Of a DNA stretch of 64,000 nt, positions 27,766 to 37,443 are shown in pieces. A program made the translations under genes and the position numbers. Positions within the stretch are counted from its first letter, which is position 1; each line of letters begins with the position of its first letter. Under the pieces are notes generated by a model. It saw only the letters and a program-made list of their open reading frames with translations. It had not been told where the DNA came from and made no database searches. This DNA is from Limnohabitans sp. Rim11 (GTDB taxonomy: Bacteria > Pseudomonadota > Gammaproteobacteria > Burkholderiales > Burkholderiaceae_C): NCBI RefSeq assembly GCF_001269365.1, contig NZ_CXOM01000002.1, forward strand, positions 839,440 to 903,439, in the 5' to 3' direction.

Positions 27766-28641
27766 ATGACGAACTCCAGCGCATCACCTTATGGCACTCT
27801 GCCACCCGCTTCGCCCGTTTCGGTGCGCAAGCCCATCAGTTTGCCGCGCATGAACGAGATGCGATCCCGCGGTGAAAAAATTACCATGCTGACTGCTTAC
27901 GACGCTACCTTTGCGGCCGTGGCCGACGCGGCGGGTGTTGAATGTATTTTGGTAGGCGATTCTTTGGGCATGGTTTGCCAAGGTTTGTCCAGCACGGTGG
28001 GCGTGAGCTTGGAAGCCATGCGTTACCACGTTGAGTGCGTCTCACGCGGTATTCGCAAAGTGCAGGGGACTGCATGGATTTTGGGTGATTTACCTTTTGG
28101 CAGTTACCAGGAATCCAAAGAACAAGCCATTCGAAGTGCCACTGTCCTCATGCAAGCGGGAGCGCACATGGTGAAGCTGGAAGGTGGCGGTTGGACCACT
28201 GATATTGTCAGTTTCTTGGTCGAGCGTGGCATTCCTGTTGCTGCGCACTTAGGGCTGACGCCTCAAACCGTTCACAGTTTGGGTGGTTATCGTGTGCAGG
28301 GACGAGGCGATGATGCTGCCAAGAAACTCAGGCAAGAGGCTTTGGCTTTACAAGATGCTGGCGCGAGCATGATGATTCTTGAAATGGTACCTGAGCCTTT
28401 GTCTACCGAGTTGACAGTTGAATTACCCGCTTGCCACACCATTGGCATTGGTGCTGGCAAGGGCACTGCAGGTCAAGTGCTGGTCATGCACGACATGCTG
28501 GGCATTAATTTGGGCAAAAACCCGAAGTTTGTTCACAATTTCATGGCGGGCGAAAGCAGTGTGCTTGAAGCCATGCGGGCCTATGTTGCTGCAGTCAAAA
28601 ATGGCACTTTTCCCGACAACGAAAAACACGCCTGGACTTGA
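27766..28641 (+). CDS. panB: Ketopantoate hydroxymethyltransferase
   Basis: PanB converts 2-oxoisovalerate and methylenetetrahydrofolate to ketopantoate in pantothenate synthesis. The 291-residue protein has an N-terminal extension of about 30 residues, then the barrel with [23 protein letters not shown] (magnesium-binding Asp), KLEGGGW, and [16 protein letters not shown], all standard PanB motifs. It is followed after four bases by panC, so panB and panC form an operon. Confidence 0.97.
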   Translation: MTNSSASPYGTLPPASPVSVRKPISLPRMNEMRSRGEKITMLTAYDATFAAVADAAGVECILVGDSLGMVCQGLSSTVGVSLEAMRYHVECVSRGIRKVQGTAWILGDLPFGSYQESKEQAIRSATVLMQAGAHMVKLEGGGWTTDIVSFLVERGIPVAAHLGLTPQTVHSLGGYRVQGRGDDAAKKLRQEALALQDAGASMMILEMVPEPLSTELTVELPACHTIGIGAGKGTAGQVLVMHDMLGINLGKNPKFVHNFMAGESSVLEAMRAYVAAVKNGTFPDNEKHAWT

Positions 28642-28645
28642 GTTA

Positions 28646-29509
28646 ATGAAAGTCGCTCACACGCTAGCCGAATTGCAAGCTGCACTGGCAGGAGCAAGTT
28701 TGCGCGCCTTTGTGCCCACCATGGGCAATTTACATCAAGGTCATTTGGATCTCATGCAAATTGCGCGAAAGCAAGTTGATGCACGCGTTGCTTCGGGTGG
28801 TAGAACTGTGGCCAGTATTTTTGTCAATCGACTTCAGTTTGCGCCGCATGAAGATTTTGATTCTTATCCGCGAACGCTAGCCAACGACTGTGCATTGTTA
28901 GAAGCCAACGGTTGCGATGTGGTGTTTGCGCCTGCAGAAAAAGACCTTTATCCAGAGCCACAAGGTTTTAAAGTTCTTCCGCCTCCTGAGTTGGCAGATA
29001 TTTTGGAGGGCGCTTTTCGTCCAGGATTTTTTGTGGGTGTCAGCACCGTCGTGCACAAACTCTTCAATATCGTCCAACCCAATTTGGCAGTGTTTGGTAA
29101 AAAAGATTACCAACAACTCATGGTGATACGGCGTATGGTGAAACAAATGGGTTTGCCCATTGAAATTATCGGTGGTGAAACTCGCCGCGCCGACGATGGC
29201 CTTGCTCTCAGTTCGCGCAATGGTTATTTGAGTGATGCTGAACGTGCTGAAGCTGTTCAGTTATCCATGGCCTTGAAATTCTTGGCTGTTGCTGCCCGAG
29301 AAGGCAGCGCCAAAGGTCAATTGGATGTGCCAGCGTTAGAAGAGATTGGCCGGCAATCTCTCAGAAAACGAGGCTGGCTGCCCGATTATCTGACCTTGCG
29401 TTTGCAGCATGACTTGTCTCCAGTGACAGGACCTTGCCAGCAAGCGATGGTGGTGTTGGGTGCGGCAAAACTTGGTAATACCCGCTTGATTGACAACCTC
29501 GAAGTGTGA
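28646..29509 (+). CDS. panC: Pantothenate synthetase
   Basis: PanC joins pantoate and beta-alanine with ATP to give pantothenate. The 287-residue protein (ATG at 28646) has the adenylation motifs [18 protein letters not shown] and [10 protein letters not shown]. The block usually reading FVNPTQF is FVNRLQF here. The ATG is four bases after panB; a longer upstream frame only overlaps panB and is not used. It converges on miaB with a 47-base gap in which no strong terminator is visible. Confidence 0.97.
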   Translation: MKVAHTLAELQAALAGASLRAFVPTMGNLHQGHLDLMQIARKQVDARVASGGRTVASIFVNRLQFAPHEDFDSYPRTLANDCALLEANGCDVVFAPAEKDLYPEPQGFKVLPPPELADILEGAFRPGFFVGVSTVVHKLFNIVQPNLAVFGKKDYQQLMVIRRMVKQMGLPIEIIGGETRRADDGLALSSRNGYLSDAERAEAVQLSMALKFLAVAAREGSAKGQLDVPALEEIGRQSLRKRGWLPDYLTLRLQHDLSPVTGPCQQAMVVLGAAKLGNTRLIDNLEV

Positions 29510-29556
29510 ACCGAAATAACGCCACTGGTGGTGTGCCAACTTCGGAGTCTGAGGTA

Positions 29557-30891
29557 TCAATCAATAACCATCTGGCCTCTCAATGAGTGTGACATGGCGG
29601 CGTCAATTTTGATGTCGACCATTTGTCCGACCAAGCGCATGCCATTGGGGCCTGCAGGAAAGTTCACCACACGATTGCATTCAGTACGGCCCGCCATTTC
29701 GGTGGCATCTTTGCGCGCAGGGCGTTCCACCAAAATGCGTTGCACCGTGTTGAGACGGCTGTCGCCAATGCGTTTCACGTTGGCTTCAATGGTGGCTTGC
29801 AAATGGTGCAAACGCTTGAGTTTCACATCGTGTGGGGTGTCGTCTTGCAAGTTGGCCGCGGGCGTACCAGGACGGGGGCTAAAAATAAAGCTGAAGCTGG
29901 TGTCGTAGCCCACATCGTCAATGAGCTTCATCATCTTGTTGAAGTCTTCTTCGGTTTCACCGGGAAAGCCCACAATGAAGTCGCTGCTCATGGCCATGTC
30001 GGGCCGAATGGCGCGCAGTTTGCGAATGGTACTTTTGTATTCCATCGCGGTATAGCCGCGTTTCATGGCCATCAAAATTCTGTCGGAGCCGTGTTGCACG
30101 GGTAGATGCAAATGGCTCACCAGCTTGGACACCTTGTCGTACACATCAATCAAACGCTGTGTGAACTCATTGGGGTGGCTGGTGGTGTAGCGAATGCGCT
30201 CAATGCCGGGGATGTCGGCAACGTATTCAATCAGTAGCGCAAAATCGGCAATCTCGGCGGTGTCGCCCATCTTGCCGCGATACGCATTGACGTTTTGGCC
30301 CAGCAGCGTAATTTCGCGCACGCCTTGTTCGGCCAAACCGGCCACTTCAACCAACACGTCTTCGAAAGGACGACTGACTTCTTCACCGCGGGTGTAAGGC
30401 ACCACGCAGTAGCTGCAATATTTGCTGCAACCTTCCATGATGGACACGAAGGCGGTGGGGCCATCCATCTTGGCGGGCGGCAAGTGATCGAACTTTTCAA
30501 TTTCGGGAAAGGTGATGTCCACTTGCGGGCGTTTTTTGGCGCTGCGTGCGGCCAAGAGTTCGGGCAAGCGGTGCAAAGTTTGGGGCCCAAACACCACGTC
30601 GACATAAGGTGCGCGCTTGATGATGTCGGCACCTTCTTGGCTAGCCACACAACCGCCCACGCCAATGAGCACGCCGCGTTCTTTGAGGTGCTTCACACGG
30701 CCTAAATCGCTGAACACTTTTTCTTGGGCGCGTTCACGTACCGAGCAGGTGTTGAACAAAATGAGGTCGGCTTCTTCGACGTCTTGGGTGGGCTCGTAGC
30801 CTTCGGCGGCCTTCATGACGTCGGCCATTTTGTCCGAGTCGTACTCGTTCATTTGGCAACCGAAGGTTTTGATAAATACTTTTTTGCTCAA
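29557..30891 (-). CDS. miaB: tRNA-2-methylthio-N6-dimethylallyladenosine synthase
   Basis: MiaB is the radical SAM methylthiotransferase that modifies A37 of tRNAs. The 444-residue protein has an N-terminal UPF0004 domain with cluster ligands Cys12, Cys49 and Cys81, the radical SAM motif CSKYCSYC (Cys155, Cys159, Cys162), and a C-terminal TRAM domain. Start choice: the TTG at 30891 gives [13 protein letters not shown] and has GGAG six bases upstream; a TTG at 30903 would overlap that ribosome binding site and is unlikely. Confidence 0.96.
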   Translation of the reverse strand: MSKKVFIKTFGCQMNEYDSDKMADVMKAAEGYEPTQDVEEADLILFNTCSVRERAQEKVFSDLGRVKHLKERGVLIGVGGCVASQEGADIIKRAPYVDVVFGPQTLHRLPELLAARSAKKRPQVDITFPEIEKFDHLPPAKMDGPTAFVSIMEGCSKYCSYCVVPYTRGEEVSRPFEDVLVEVAGLAEQGVREITLLGQNVNAYRGKMGDTAEIADFALLIEYVADIPGIERIRYTTSHPNEFTQRLIDVYDKVSKLVSHLHLPVQHGSDRILMAMKRGYTAMEYKSTIRKLRAIRPDMAMSSDFIVGFPGETEEDFNKMMKLIDDVGYDTSFSFIFSPRPGTPAANLQDDTPHDVKLKRLHHLQATIEANVKRIGDSRLNTVQRILVERPARKDATEMAGRTECNRVVNFPAGPNGMRLVGQMVDIKIDAAMSHSLRGQMVID

Positions 30892-30973
30892 AAGAGACTC
30901 CAAGCGGTAACTGGTTTATATCCAGGGGCTGATGGAAGGTGCGCACCATTGCGGCGCGCCGTTTAGCTTCCGA

Positions 30974-31561
30974 TTATCGCAGGGACTCTGGTTTTCTGAA
31001 AAACATCGGGTAGTAACGTTTCACCACGGGACCGTCAAAGGCCCAGGACATGCACTTGCCCACATGCGGTGGTGGGGTGGTGGGAACTTGATCTGGCTGT
31101 CCTGCTTGCTGGGCCTTGAACTGACGCGCTGAGGGAATGGTTTGATAAGCCGCTGTGGCCATGTTGAACAGCATTTCACGAAGATGGGTGCACCCGTCCA
31201 CACCGCCAATGTGTGCGTCGATGGTTTTGCGCCAACCCGATCCCAAGGTGCAGCCCACCAGTTTGTGCATGTTCAGAGGGGCACGGTCACATTCTGGGTG
31301 AGGGATGTGGGCCATGTCGGTGACCACATCGAGAATCTTGAAGTCGTTGTCCACTGTCAGTCGAATGTTCAGACCATGAATGGGCTGACCTGCTTCTAGG
31401 GGGCCTTGGCTGGGAATGATGAAGTTGTAGGTTTTGACGTCCGTCAATGCGGCTTCAATGTCCCACAGGCCATCTTCCCGTTCAAAGCCTGAATAGACCA
31501 CGGTGCGCGTATGTGACAGTTTTCGGGGGGAGGGTGGTGGAAGTGCCAATGTCGGCCTCAT
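30974..31561 (-). CDS. DUF2889 family protein
   Basis: The 195-residue protein starts MRPTLALPPPSPRK and has a single DUF2889 domain (about 15-165) with conserved blocks such as YSGFEREDGLWDIEA, IPHPECDRAPLN and GGVDGCTHLREML. The Cys/His residues (HPECD, GCTH) hint at metal binding, which is inference. It has no signal peptide. The frame is open further upstream but would run into the divergent acyl-CoA synthetase gene, so ATG 31561 is used. DUF2889 genes often sit beside acyl-CoA ligase genes of aromatic or unusual acid catabolism, as here. Function unknown. Confidence 0.82.
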   Translation of the reverse strand: MRPTLALPPPSPRKLSHTRTVVYSGFEREDGLWDIEAALTDVKTYNFIIPSQGPLEAGQPIHGLNIRLTVDNDFKILDVVTDMAHIPHPECDRAPLNMHKLVGCTLGSGWRKTIDAHIGGVDGCTHLREMLFNMATAAYQTIPSARQFKAQQAGQPDQVPTTPPPHVGKCMSWAFDGPVVKRYYPMFFRKPESLR

Positions 31562-31610
31562 CAAATTAGAGTTCAATGCTTCGATTATCGATTTGATTTG
31601 GAGCTTTTGA

Positions 31611-33182
31611 ATGTCAACTGCAGCACAAACTCTCATTTCTCCCGCTGTTCGTCGTCAGACCATTGCAGATGCACTCAGACGAACTGCTTTGCGCGTACCC
31701 AACAAGTTAGGCATTGTGTGCGGCAGTGCGTCTTGGACTTATGCAGAGTTTGATGCACTGGTGTCGCGCTTGGCGGCAGGTTTGTCAGGTCAAGGCGTGA
31801 AGCCCGGCAACCGTGTGGCCGTGCTGGCGCGAAACTCTCATGGCTTTGCGGCGCTGCGTTTTGCCTTGGCCCGCATGGGTGCCGTCATGGTGCCGATCAA
31901 CTTCATGCTCAAGGCTGAAGAAGTGGCCTACATCCTGCGGCACGCTGGCGCTCAAACATTGGCCACTGATTCGGGCTTGGCAGAGTTGGCCAAACAAGCC
32001 TCAGCATTGGATACGAAGGTGCAACAGTTTCTGTGGCTGCCTTCTGAAGACCCGAGTGAGCCTGTGGCGGGCATGCTGAATTTTCATGAACTGGCAGCCT
32101 GCACCTCGGAGTTGGCAGAGAGCGGTTTGGCCAGCCACGACTTGGCGCAAATTGTGTACACCAGCGGTACCGAATCCATGCCCAAAGGTGCCATGCTGAC
32201 GCACGACGCAGTGTTGTGGCAATACGTGAGCTGCGTGGTGAATGCAGAAATTGCCGAACAAGATTTGGCCTTGCATGCGCTGCCGCTTTACCACTGCGCC
32301 CAGCTGGATGTGTTTTTTGGTCCCGCTATTTACATAGGTAGCAGCAACGTGATCACGTCCAAACCAGTGCCCGACAATTTGTTGGCACTGATTGAGAAAT
32401 ACAAAATTACCAGTTTCTTTGCACCGCCTACCGTGTGGATTGCGTTGTTGCGCTCGCCTTTGTTTGATGCCAACAAACTGAGTCATTTGGCCAAAGGTTA
32501 TTACGGCGCATCCATCATGCCGGTGGAGGTGTTGAAGGAGTTGGCTTCGCGTTTGCCGAAGGTGCGCTTGTGGAATTTGTACGGTCAAACCGAAATTGCA
32601 CCCTTGGCCACCATGTTGGGTCCTGACGATCAACTTCGCAAGCCTGGCTCTTGTGGCCGCGCTGTTTTGAATGTTGAAACACGCGTGGTGAATGACGACA
32701 TGCAAGACGTGAAGCCTGGTGAGGTAGGGGAAATTGTGCACCGTTCACCTCATTTGATGCTGGGCTACTTTAACGATGCAGAAAAAACACGAGCCTCTTT
32801 TTCAGGTGATTGGTTTCACAGTGGCGACTTGGCGACCATCGATGAGGAAGGCTACATCAGTGTGGTGGACCGAAAAAAGGACATGATCAAAACGGGCGGG
32901 GAGAATGTGGCCAGCCGAGAAGTGGAAGAAATGATTTATCGCTTGCCTGCCGTGAGCGAGGTGGCTGTCATTGGGCTGCCCGACCCCAAATGGGTGGAAG
33001 CTGTGACGGCAGTGATTGTTCTGAAAGCGGGGCTCAGTTTGACGGAGGCAGAGGTGTTGGCCCATTGCAATCATCACATGGCCTCTTTCAAGGTGCCTAA
33101 ACGCGTTGTCTTTGCAGAATCCTTGCCCAAAAATCCTAGCGGTAAATTACTCAAGAGGGAGTTGCGCCTGGCCTACGCCTGA
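31611..33182 (+). CDS. AMP-forming acyl-CoA synthetase
   Basis: This 523-residue ANL-family enzyme activates a carboxylic acid to its CoA thioester with ATP. It has the phosphate-binding loop YTSGTESMPKGAML, the LYGQTEIAP motif, the hinge region FHSGDLATIDEEGYISVVDRKKDMI and the C-terminal catalytic lysine in PSGKLLKRELR. The loop variant TESMPKG occurs in medium/long-chain and fadD3-like ligases. It is divergent from the DUF2889 gene and immediately precedes the operator-controlled amidohydrolase operon, from which it is separated by 127 bases. It may activate a product of that pathway; the substrate is unknown. Confidence 0.9.
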   Translation: MSTAAQTLISPAVRRQTIADALRRTALRVPNKLGIVCGSASWTYAEFDALVSRLAAGLSGQGVKPGNRVAVLARNSHGFAALRFALARMGAVMVPINFMLKAEEVAYILRHAGAQTLATDSGLAELAKQASALDTKVQQFLWLPSEDPSEPVAGMLNFHELAACTSELAESGLASHDLAQIVYTSGTESMPKGAMLTHDAVLWQYVSCVVNAEIAEQDLALHALPLYHCAQLDVFFGPAIYIGSSNVITSKPVPDNLLALIEKYKITSFFAPPTVWIALLRSPLFDANKLSHLAKGYYGASIMPVEVLKELASRLPKVRLWNLYGQTEIAPLATMLGPDDQLRKPGSCGRAVLNVETRVVNDDMQDVKPGEVGEIVHRSPHLMLGYFNDAEKTRASFSGDWFHSGDLATIDEEGYISVVDRKKDMIKTGGENVASREVEEMIYRLPAVSEVAVIGLPDPKWVEAVTAVIVLKAGLSLTEAEVLAHCNHHMASFKVPKRVVFAESLPKNPSGKLLKRELRLAYA

Positions 33183-33239
33183 GCTTCACAAAGGTTCGCA
33201 GGGGCGCTTTGTAGATAGATGGATTCGCGAACGGAGAGC

Positions 33240-33263
33240 AATTGTTCTATTGACAGGACAATT
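33240..33263. promoter_or_regulatory. Candidate operator, copy 1
   Basis: AATTGTTC (33240-33247) and GGACAATT (33256-33263) form an 8-bp inverted repeat with one mismatch and an 8-base spacer (TATTGACA). The same element, with perfect arms, is at 41891-41914. The spacer of this copy contains the consensus -35 hexamer TTGACA (33250-33255); the best -10 nearby (AATATC, 18 bases on) is weak. It stands 46 bases before the amidohydrolase operon. Confidence 0.7.
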
Positions 33264-33309
33264 CCCCCGTGAGAATATCTTTGACATTCTTTTGAACTAG
33301 TAGGTTGCT

Positions 33310-33993
33310 ATGGAACAGTCTGATAAAACCGCCCGCCAATTGTTTGAACATGTGCAGGCCAACCCCACACGCAAGCGTTTTGGTTTCGGCAAAGTGCCAG
33401 CCTTGATTAACATCGATTTACAAAAAGCATATACCTGTGTCGGCGAGTTTGCGACAGCCTACGAAACAGATCCTAAGCAGCTGGACTATGTGAATCAATT
33501 GGCCGAAGTGTTCCGCTCTAAAGGTTTTCCTGTTGTTTGGACCTATGTGGCTTATATGGAGTCAGGCGAAGACTGTGGTGTGTGGGGTACACGCACCAAC
33601 ACACCCGACTCATTGCAAAACATCAAGGTGGGCAGCCGCCGTGCAGAGTTTGACGATCGCTTGGTCATCGACCGCAAGCGCGACATCATCATCAACAAGC
33701 GCATGGCCTCTACATTTTTTGAAACCAATCTAGGCTCTATCTTTACTTATCACGGTGTGGACACTTGTGTGGTGACGGGCGGTTCTACTTCGGGTTGTGT
33801 GCGCGCTACCGTGGTGGACAGCTTGCAGCGCAGCTTCAGAACGATTGTGCCTATTGAGTGTGTGGCCGACAAACATGAATCGCCGCACTTTGCCAATCTG
33901 TACGACATGATGCTGAAGTACGCCGACGTGTTGACCATTTCTGAAACACTGGATCAACTTAGCAAAGTGCAGGGCAAAGGATCCGCAGCATGA
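33310..33993 (+). CDS. Isochorismatase-fold amidohydrolase 1
   Basis: The 227-residue protein is a cysteine hydrolase of the isochorismatase family with the full catalytic triad Asp36 (NIDLQKAY), Lys130 (INKRMAST) and Cys163 (GSTSGCVRA), which indicates amide hydrolysis rather than isochorismate cleavage. Family members with this triad include maleamate amidohydrolase, ureidoacrylate amidohydrolase RutB, N-carbamoylsarcosine hydrolase and half-amidases. It is the first gene of an operon whose genes overlap by four bases, followed by three deacetylase-fold ring hydrolases. A role in removing ammonia from a half-amide formed by those enzymes is inferred; the substrate is unknown. Confidence 0.88.
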   Translation: MEQSDKTARQLFEHVQANPTRKRFGFGKVPALINIDLQKAYTCVGEFATAYETDPKQLDYVNQLAEVFRSKGFPVVWTYVAYMESGEDCGVWGTRTNTPDSLQNIKVGSRRAEFDDRLVIDRKRDIIINKRMASTFFETNLGSIFTYHGVDTCVVTGGSTSGCVRATVVDSLQRSFRTIVPIECVADKHESPHFANLYDMMLKYADVLTISETLDQLSKVQGKGSAA

Positions 33994-34931
33994 CAAACGC
34001 TGCCCAAGCGCCTGCAACCCAGCGCGATCCAGGGTTTTACGACTACCTGCCTTACAACGACAGGCCGGTCATCAAGTGGCCCAATGGCGCACGCGTGGCA
34101 TTTTGGGTGGCGCCCAATGTGGAGTTTTATGAACTCAATCCACCTCGCAACCCAGCACGTGCGCCTTGGGCACGTCCTGCACCCGACATCCTGAATTATT
34201 CCTACCGCGATTACGGCAACCGCACAGGCTTTTGGCGCATGCTCGATGTCATGAAGCGCTGCAACATGCGCGGCAGTGTGTCACTCAATGTGGCCATGTG
34301 CGATCACCACCCCGAAGTCATCAAGGCCTGCGCCGATGAAGGCTGGGAGTTTTACTCTCACGGCACTTACAACACGCGCTACCTGATGGGCATGAACGAG
34401 GCGCAAGAGCGCCAGGTCATTCAAGACTCCATCGACACCATTTACAAACACACAGGTCAAAAGTTAGACGGTTGGTTGGCCCCTGCGCTCACCTACACGC
34501 CCAACACCATGGACTTGGTGGCCGACATGGGCCTGACCTATGTCTGCGATTTGTTCCACGACGACCAACCCGGTCCAGTGAAGGTCAAAAAAGGCAAGCT
34601 CACCAGCATGCCCTATTCCTTGGAAATGAACGACACCATTGTTTACAACGTCAACTTGGTGTCGCCGCGCCGCTATGGCGACATCATCAAACGTCAGTTC
34701 GATCGCTTGTACGAAGAGGGCGAGCACTCTGGTACGGTCATGTGCATTCCCTTGCACCCCTACCTCATTGGCCAGCCTTACCGCTTGGCGGCCTTTGAAG
34801 AGGCCTTGGCTTACATCACAGGTCACGACAAAGTGTGGCTGGCTACAGGCCGTGAAATTGCGCACTACTACAACGAACACTATCACGCAGCATTTACCGC
34901 TGCGGGTCAAACAGTGGGAGAAGCACCATGA
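33990..34931 (+). CDS. PuuE-type polysaccharide-deacetylase-fold hydrolase 1
   Basis: The 313-residue soluble protein belongs to the branch of the NodB/polysaccharide deacetylase superfamily that includes PuuE allantoinase and bacterial cyclic-imide hydrolases, which open cyclic amide rings. Instead of the chitin-deacetylase TFDDG motif it has APNVEFYE (Glu45), a second motif YSHGTYNTRY with His124, and a late LHPYLIGQPYR motif with His256. No signal peptide is present, so it acts in the cytoplasm and not on cell wall sugars. It overlaps both neighbours by four bases. It is the closest of the four paralogues to copy 3 by motifs. Ring substrate unknown. Confidence 0.85.
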   Translation: MTNAAQAPATQRDPGFYDYLPYNDRPVIKWPNGARVAFWVAPNVEFYELNPPRNPARAPWARPAPDILNYSYRDYGNRTGFWRMLDVMKRCNMRGSVSLNVAMCDHHPEVIKACADEGWEFYSHGTYNTRYLMGMNEAQERQVIQDSIDTIYKHTGQKLDGWLAPALTYTPNTMDLVADMGLTYVCDLFHDDQPGPVKVKKGKLTSMPYSLEMNDTIVYNVNLVSPRRYGDIIKRQFDRLYEEGEHSGTVMCIPLHPYLIGQPYRLAAFEEALAYITGHDKVWLATGREIAHYYNEHYHAAFTAAGQTVGEAP

Positions 34932-35869
34932 GCGTAGCGCCTAAGGCTCTGCCCGACGATTACCTCGAATATCCGCTGCGCCGCTATGGCATGGACCACG
35001 AGCGCTACGAGTGGTCTATGTTGCCGCAGCGCAAACATGTCACTTGGCCCAACAGCGCCAGAGTCGCTTTGTGGGTGGTGCCCGCCTTAGAGTGGTTCCC
35101 CTTGAACATGGCCGGTGTGCCTTTTAAACCACCGGGTGCCATGCAAACGGCTTATCCAGATTTCCGCCATTACACGCTGCGTGACTATGGCAATCGGGTG
35201 GGTATCTACAGAATCATGAAAGCGCTTCAGAAGCATGGCATTCCAGCCACGGTGGCCGTCAATGCGGCCGTGGCAGTGCGCTACCCCAGCTTGCTAGAGC
35301 AGTGCAACAAACTGGGCTGGGAAATCATGGCCAATGGTTTGGACATGGATCATTTGCACCATGGTGGACTGTCTGCCGAAGAAGAAAAGAAATGGGTCGA
35401 TCAAACTTTGAGCATCTTGCGCAAAGCCAGTGGTCAACCGGTGCGTGGTTGGTTGTCGCCTGCCAAGTCGGAGTCCTTCAACACACCAGACATCTTGGCT
35501 GCGGCCGGCTTGGACTACGTGTGCGATTGGGTCAACGACGACATGCCTTATCCCATGCACACCAGCTCAAAAGATCTGGTGGCCATGCCGCACCCCATCG
35601 ACATTGATGACTACACCATCTTGGTCAACAACCATCACACTGAAAATGATTTTCGCGATCAGCTGATTGACCATTTCGATGTGCTTTACAAAGAGTCAGC
35701 CACAGAAGGTGGCCGCATCATGCCTATCTCATTGCACCCATGGGTCATTGGTCAGCCTTACCGCATCAAGGCATTGGAAGATGCTCTGGCACACATCATG
35801 AGTCACAAGGGTGTGTGGGCCGCCACCGGTTCGCAAATCTTGGATGCTTGGCAACCCCAAGTGGCTTGA
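34928..35869 (+). CDS. PuuE-type hydrolase 2, altered second motif
   Basis: This 313-residue paralogue shares the family core (RDYGNRVGIYR, GWLSPAKSES, CDWVNDDMPYPMH, SLHPWVIGQPYR) but the second motif, SHG in copies 1 and 3, reads MANGLDMDH here, so the conserved His is replaced by Asn136. The first motif is VPALEWFPL, with Glu55. The changes suggest another substrate, another metal arrangement, or a partner role. It overlaps the preceding gene by four bases and its stop codon directly abuts the next start codon. No signal peptide. Function inferred only from the family. Confidence 0.83.
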   Translation: MSVAPKALPDDYLEYPLRRYGMDHERYEWSMLPQRKHVTWPNSARVALWVVPALEWFPLNMAGVPFKPPGAMQTAYPDFRHYTLRDYGNRVGIYRIMKALQKHGIPATVAVNAAVAVRYPSLLEQCNKLGWEIMANGLDMDHLHHGGLSAEEEKKWVDQTLSILRKASGQPVRGWLSPAKSESFNTPDILAAAGLDYVCDWVNDDMPYPMHTSSKDLVAMPHPIDIDDYTILVNNHHTENDFRDQLIDHFDVLYKESATEGGRIMPISLHPWVIGQPYRIKALEDALAHIMSHKGVWAATGSQILDAWQPQVA

Positions 35870-36772
35870 ATGTTGAGCCAGCCATTGGCCATCGCTGGAC
35901 AAGAGCGCATTACTTATTCAGCGCTGCCCGAGCGCACACCTTTGCAATGGCCAAACGGTGCGCGCGTGGCGCTGTGGGTGGCTCCCAATATTGAGCATTA
36001 CGAATACTTGCCCGAGCAAGTGAGGGTGCGCAATCCTTGGCCTCGGGTACCGCACCCTGATATCTTGGGCTATGGTTTGCGTGACTATGGCAATCGGGTG
36101 GGCGTGTGGCGCTTGATGGATTTATTTGATGCACTCGAATTGCCCATTACCGTGTCTTTGTCGATGTCGGTGTTGGACATGTACCCTGATTTGGCGCAAG
36201 CCATGTTGAAGCGGCAATGGGAGTTCATGTCGCATGGTTTGTACAACACGCGCTACCACTGGAACATGACGGAAGACGAAGAGCGCGATGCCATTGAGGT
36301 CTGCCAAGACATTCACCAGCGGCATACAGGGCAGCGTTTAAAAGGCTGGTTCTCTCCGGCAGCCTCCAATACATTGCGCACCCCCGATTTGGTCGCTGAA
36401 AGCGGCATGCAGTATTTGTGCGATTTGTACCATGACGATCAGCCGACCCCAGTGCATGTGCGCCAAGGCGAGTTGATTTCTTTGCCTTACTCGATGGAAA
36501 TCAATGACAGCATCGCTTGGCGGCGAGGCCAAGAAGCCGATGCTTTTGCGCAAAAAATGATCGATGAATTTGAAGTGCTGTATGCCGAAGGTGCAGTGCA
36601 TGGCCGCGTGATGAACGTGGCGGTTCATCCCTTCATCATGGGGCAACCCCACCGAATTGGGGCTTTGGCCAAAGCGCTTGAATACATTCGAAGTCATGAG
36701 GGGGTTTGGTGCGCCACAGGCTCCCAAATCGTTGACTGGTATCGACAACAACAAACCAAGGAAACGCCATGA
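35870..36772 (+). CDS. PuuE-type polysaccharide-deacetylase-fold hydrolase 3
   Basis: This 300-residue paralogue has the intact motif set: APNIEHYEY (Glu42), MSHGLYNTRY (His122) and VHPFIMGQPHR. It starts at the base after the preceding stop codon and ends overlapping the second isochorismatase gene by four bases. Copies 1 and 3 share NTRY after SHG and YLCDLYHDDQP/YVCDLFHDDQP segments, so they probably arose by duplication from one ancestor more recently than copy 2. A cytoplasmic cyclic amide or imide hydrolase is the best guess. Confidence 0.85.
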   Translation: MLSQPLAIAGQERITYSALPERTPLQWPNGARVALWVAPNIEHYEYLPEQVRVRNPWPRVPHPDILGYGLRDYGNRVGVWRLMDLFDALELPITVSLSMSVLDMYPDLAQAMLKRQWEFMSHGLYNTRYHWNMTEDEERDAIEVCQDIHQRHTGQRLKGWFSPAASNTLRTPDLVAESGMQYLCDLYHDDQPTPVHVRQGELISLPYSMEINDSIAWRRGQEADAFAQKMIDEFEVLYAEGAVHGRVMNVAVHPFIMGQPHRIGALAKALEYIRSHEGVWCATGSQIVDWYRQQQTKETP

Positions 36773-37443
36773 GTGCACCCAAAGACTACATCCGTGATTT
36801 CATGAGCGAGCCCGTCATTGACGCCAAAGGCGCAGCCTTGGTCATCATCGACATGCAATATGCCACCGGCTCTAGGCAAGGCGCTTTGGGTCGCACTTTG
36901 AAAGCGCAGGGCTCTTCGGTGGGTGACTACCGCTTTGCGCGAATTGAACAATCGGTATTGCCACGAACCCTCGATTTGCGCGAGCATTTTCATCACATTG
37001 GCCAACCGGTTGTGCACGTCACTTTGGGTGCGGCATTGCCCGATGCCAGCGACGCGCCACGCCACATGCGCAAGCTGCTGGCCAGTTGCAACAACTACGT
37101 GGGCAGCCCTGATCATGAAATTCTGGCAGAACTCAAACCTGTTGCAGGTGAGCATGTGGTCCGCAAAACCACAGTGGGTGCATTTGCTTCTACGTCCATT
37201 GACAGTTTGCTCAGGTCTTTGAATATCGATCAAATTTACATGGCGGGCGTGTCTACCAACATGTGCGTTGAAAGCACAGCACGTGAGGCAGCAGACCGCG
37301 GCTATCAAGTGACCTTGGTAGAAGATGCTTGTGGCACCACCTTTGAAGAATTGCACCAAGTCACCATGCGCAATTTTCAAAGACTGTTTGGACGTGTCAC
37401 TTCAACGTCAGAGGCAGTGGCTGAGCTCAAGGTGGCGGTATGA
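36769..37443 (+). CDS. Isochorismatase-fold amidohydrolase 2
   Basis: The 224-residue protein has the catalytic triad Asp28 (VIIDMQYA), Lys133 (VRKTTVGAF) and Cys166 (VSTNMCVEST) of amide-hydrolysing isochorismatase-fold enzymes. It differs widely from the first copy (36-residue loop between the Asp motif and helix 2), so the two likely handle different half-amides or carbamoyl compounds. It overlaps both neighbours by four bases. The family also includes nicotinamidases and biuret hydrolase, so the exact reaction is open. Confidence 0.88.
   Translation: MSAPKDYIRDFMSEPVIDAKGAALVIIDMQYATGSRQGALGRTLKAQGSSVGDYRFARIEQSVLPRTLDLREHFHHIGQPVVHVTLGAALPDASDAPRHMRKLLASCNNYVGSPDHEILAELKPVAGEHVVRKTTVGAFASTSIDSLLRSLNIDQIYMAGVSTNMCVESTAREAADRGYQVTLVEDACGTTFEELHQVTMRNFQRLFGRVTSTSEAVAELKVAV

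Noticed and set aside
33990..36772. Reading the deacetylase-fold proteins as chitin or peptidoglycan deacetylases
   Set aside because: They have no signal peptides or membrane anchors, lack the TFDDG motif, and sit with cytoplasmic amidohydrolases; the PuuE-type branch fits better.
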